A stretch of 5,733 bases of DNA from Yoonia sp. Its GTDB lineage: Bacteria; Pseudomonadota; Alphaproteobacteria; Rhodobacterales; Rhodobacteraceae. The stretch is taken from positions 1 to 5,733 of the forward strand of contig JAHDGO010000139.1 in the NCBI GenBank assembly GCA_020627605.1, given 5' to 3'. The translations under genes were made by a program, and so were the position numbers. The notes under the pieces were generated by a model. It did not search any database and had not been told where the DNA came from. It saw nothing but the letters and a program-made list of their open reading frames with translations. Below, piece by piece: positions 5,200 to 5,733 of this stretch; position 1 is the first letter of the stretch; the number at the start of each line of letters is the position of its first letter.

Positions 5200-5733
5200 A
5201 TGTCAGGGTTACAAATAGATCGCTTGTCGATGCGCTTCGACCTGCCTAACGGGTCGTCGGTGCAGGCACTCAAGGACGTTTCACTCGACCTCAAGGCGGG
5301 GGAGCTCTTGTCGGTGCTTGGGCCTTCGGGCTGCGGCAAGACAACCTTGCTGAATATTGTTGCCGGTTTTCTGGCCCCGACCGAAGATCCTGCTCAACGG
5401 CCCACAAGTGACCCGCAGCAGAGCGCGGCATGGTGTTTCAGCAGGGCGCGCTGTTTGAATGGATGAGCGTGCGTGAAAACGTGGGCTTTGGCCCATCCAT
5501 GAAAGGGATGCCAAAGGCCGAGAAGGCAAAGATCGTTGATCATCTGCTGGACGTCGTGGGTTTGCAGGACTTCAAGGAAAAGGCAGTTTACGAGCTGTCA
5601 GGCGGGATGCAGCAGCGTGTCGCGCTGGCCCGCTGTCTGGCCAATGAACCCGACGTGATCCTGATGGATGAACCACTGGGTGCGCTTGACGCGCTGACCC
5701 GTGAAAAGATGCAGGGTCTGGTTCTGAAGTTGT
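5200..5733 (+). pseudogene. tauB: Taurine ABC transporter ATP-binding protein TauB, frameshifted here and cut by window edge
   Basis: This is the cytoplasmic ATPase of the taurine importer. The first 62 codons are intact: [13 protein letters not shown], then Walker [10 protein letters not shown] (residues 41-49) and [11 protein letters not shown]. That frame then runs out of homology and stops at 5464-5466. The family sequence continues in two other frames: ILLNGPQVT (5387-5413), then [20 protein letters not shown] from 5418 onward. This last frame holds the Q-loop (VFQQ), the signature LSGGMQQR, Walker B VILMDEP and the D-loop GALDAL, and stays open to the window end. Compared with the remembered family layout (PTE-G-x-ILLNG-x-x-VT-GPG-AERG), about 5 nt are missing at each of two places. 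This may be a real inactivation or a sequence/assembly error; the intact remainder favours error or a very recent event. GGGAT upstream of the start is only a weak ribosome binding site. A tauC permease gene is expected beyond the edge. Confidence 0.88.

Noticed and set aside
5380..5466. Programmed ribosomal frameshift in tauB
   Set aside because: Two separate shifts would be needed and about 10 nt of conserved codons are missing; there is no slippery heptamer. Deletion or sequence error explains it better.

Overview
The window looks like a GC-rich alphaproteobacterial chromosome, most probably Rhodobacterales (Roseobacter group). Xsc, TauR, Tpa and TauA read like roseobacter proteins, and the gene set xsc/tauR/tpa beside tauABC is typical of that group. 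This assignment rests on remembered family sequences, not on a search.

Layout. The minus strand carries three genes in transcription order tpa (2213-3595), tauR (504-1970) and xsc (start at 351, running off the left edge). A ~490-bp regulatory gap (3596-4082) separates tpa from the divergent, plus-strand transporter genes tauA (4083-5090) and tauB (from 5200, running off the right edge). A 44-codon plus-strand ORF (2082-2216), with a secretion signal and its own ribosome binding site, sits in the tauR-tpa gap. A strong intrinsic terminator lies between tauA and tauB. The tauB reading frame is broken in this sequence by what look like two 5-nt losses about 30 bp apart.

How it works together. 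TauA captures taurine in the periplasm and TauB (with a TauC permease expected beyond the right edge) powers uptake. Tpa transfers the amino group to pyruvate, giving sulfoacetaldehyde and L-alanine. Xsc cleaves sulfoacetaldehyde with phosphate to acetyl phosphate and sulfite. TauR, a MocR-type regulator with an aminotransferase-like domain, is expected to switch the pathway on with taurine.

Most interesting signal. Three pairs of 10-bp direct repeats with consensus YTGGMCYTAW, at 22-23 bp period, lie upstream of xsc, of tpa and of the 44-aa ORF. Each pair points toward its gene and ends 76-95 bp before the start codon. They look like TauR operators, and they make the small secreted ORF a candidate unrecognised taurine-regulon member. 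No RNA genes, insertion sequences or CRISPR arrays were seen.
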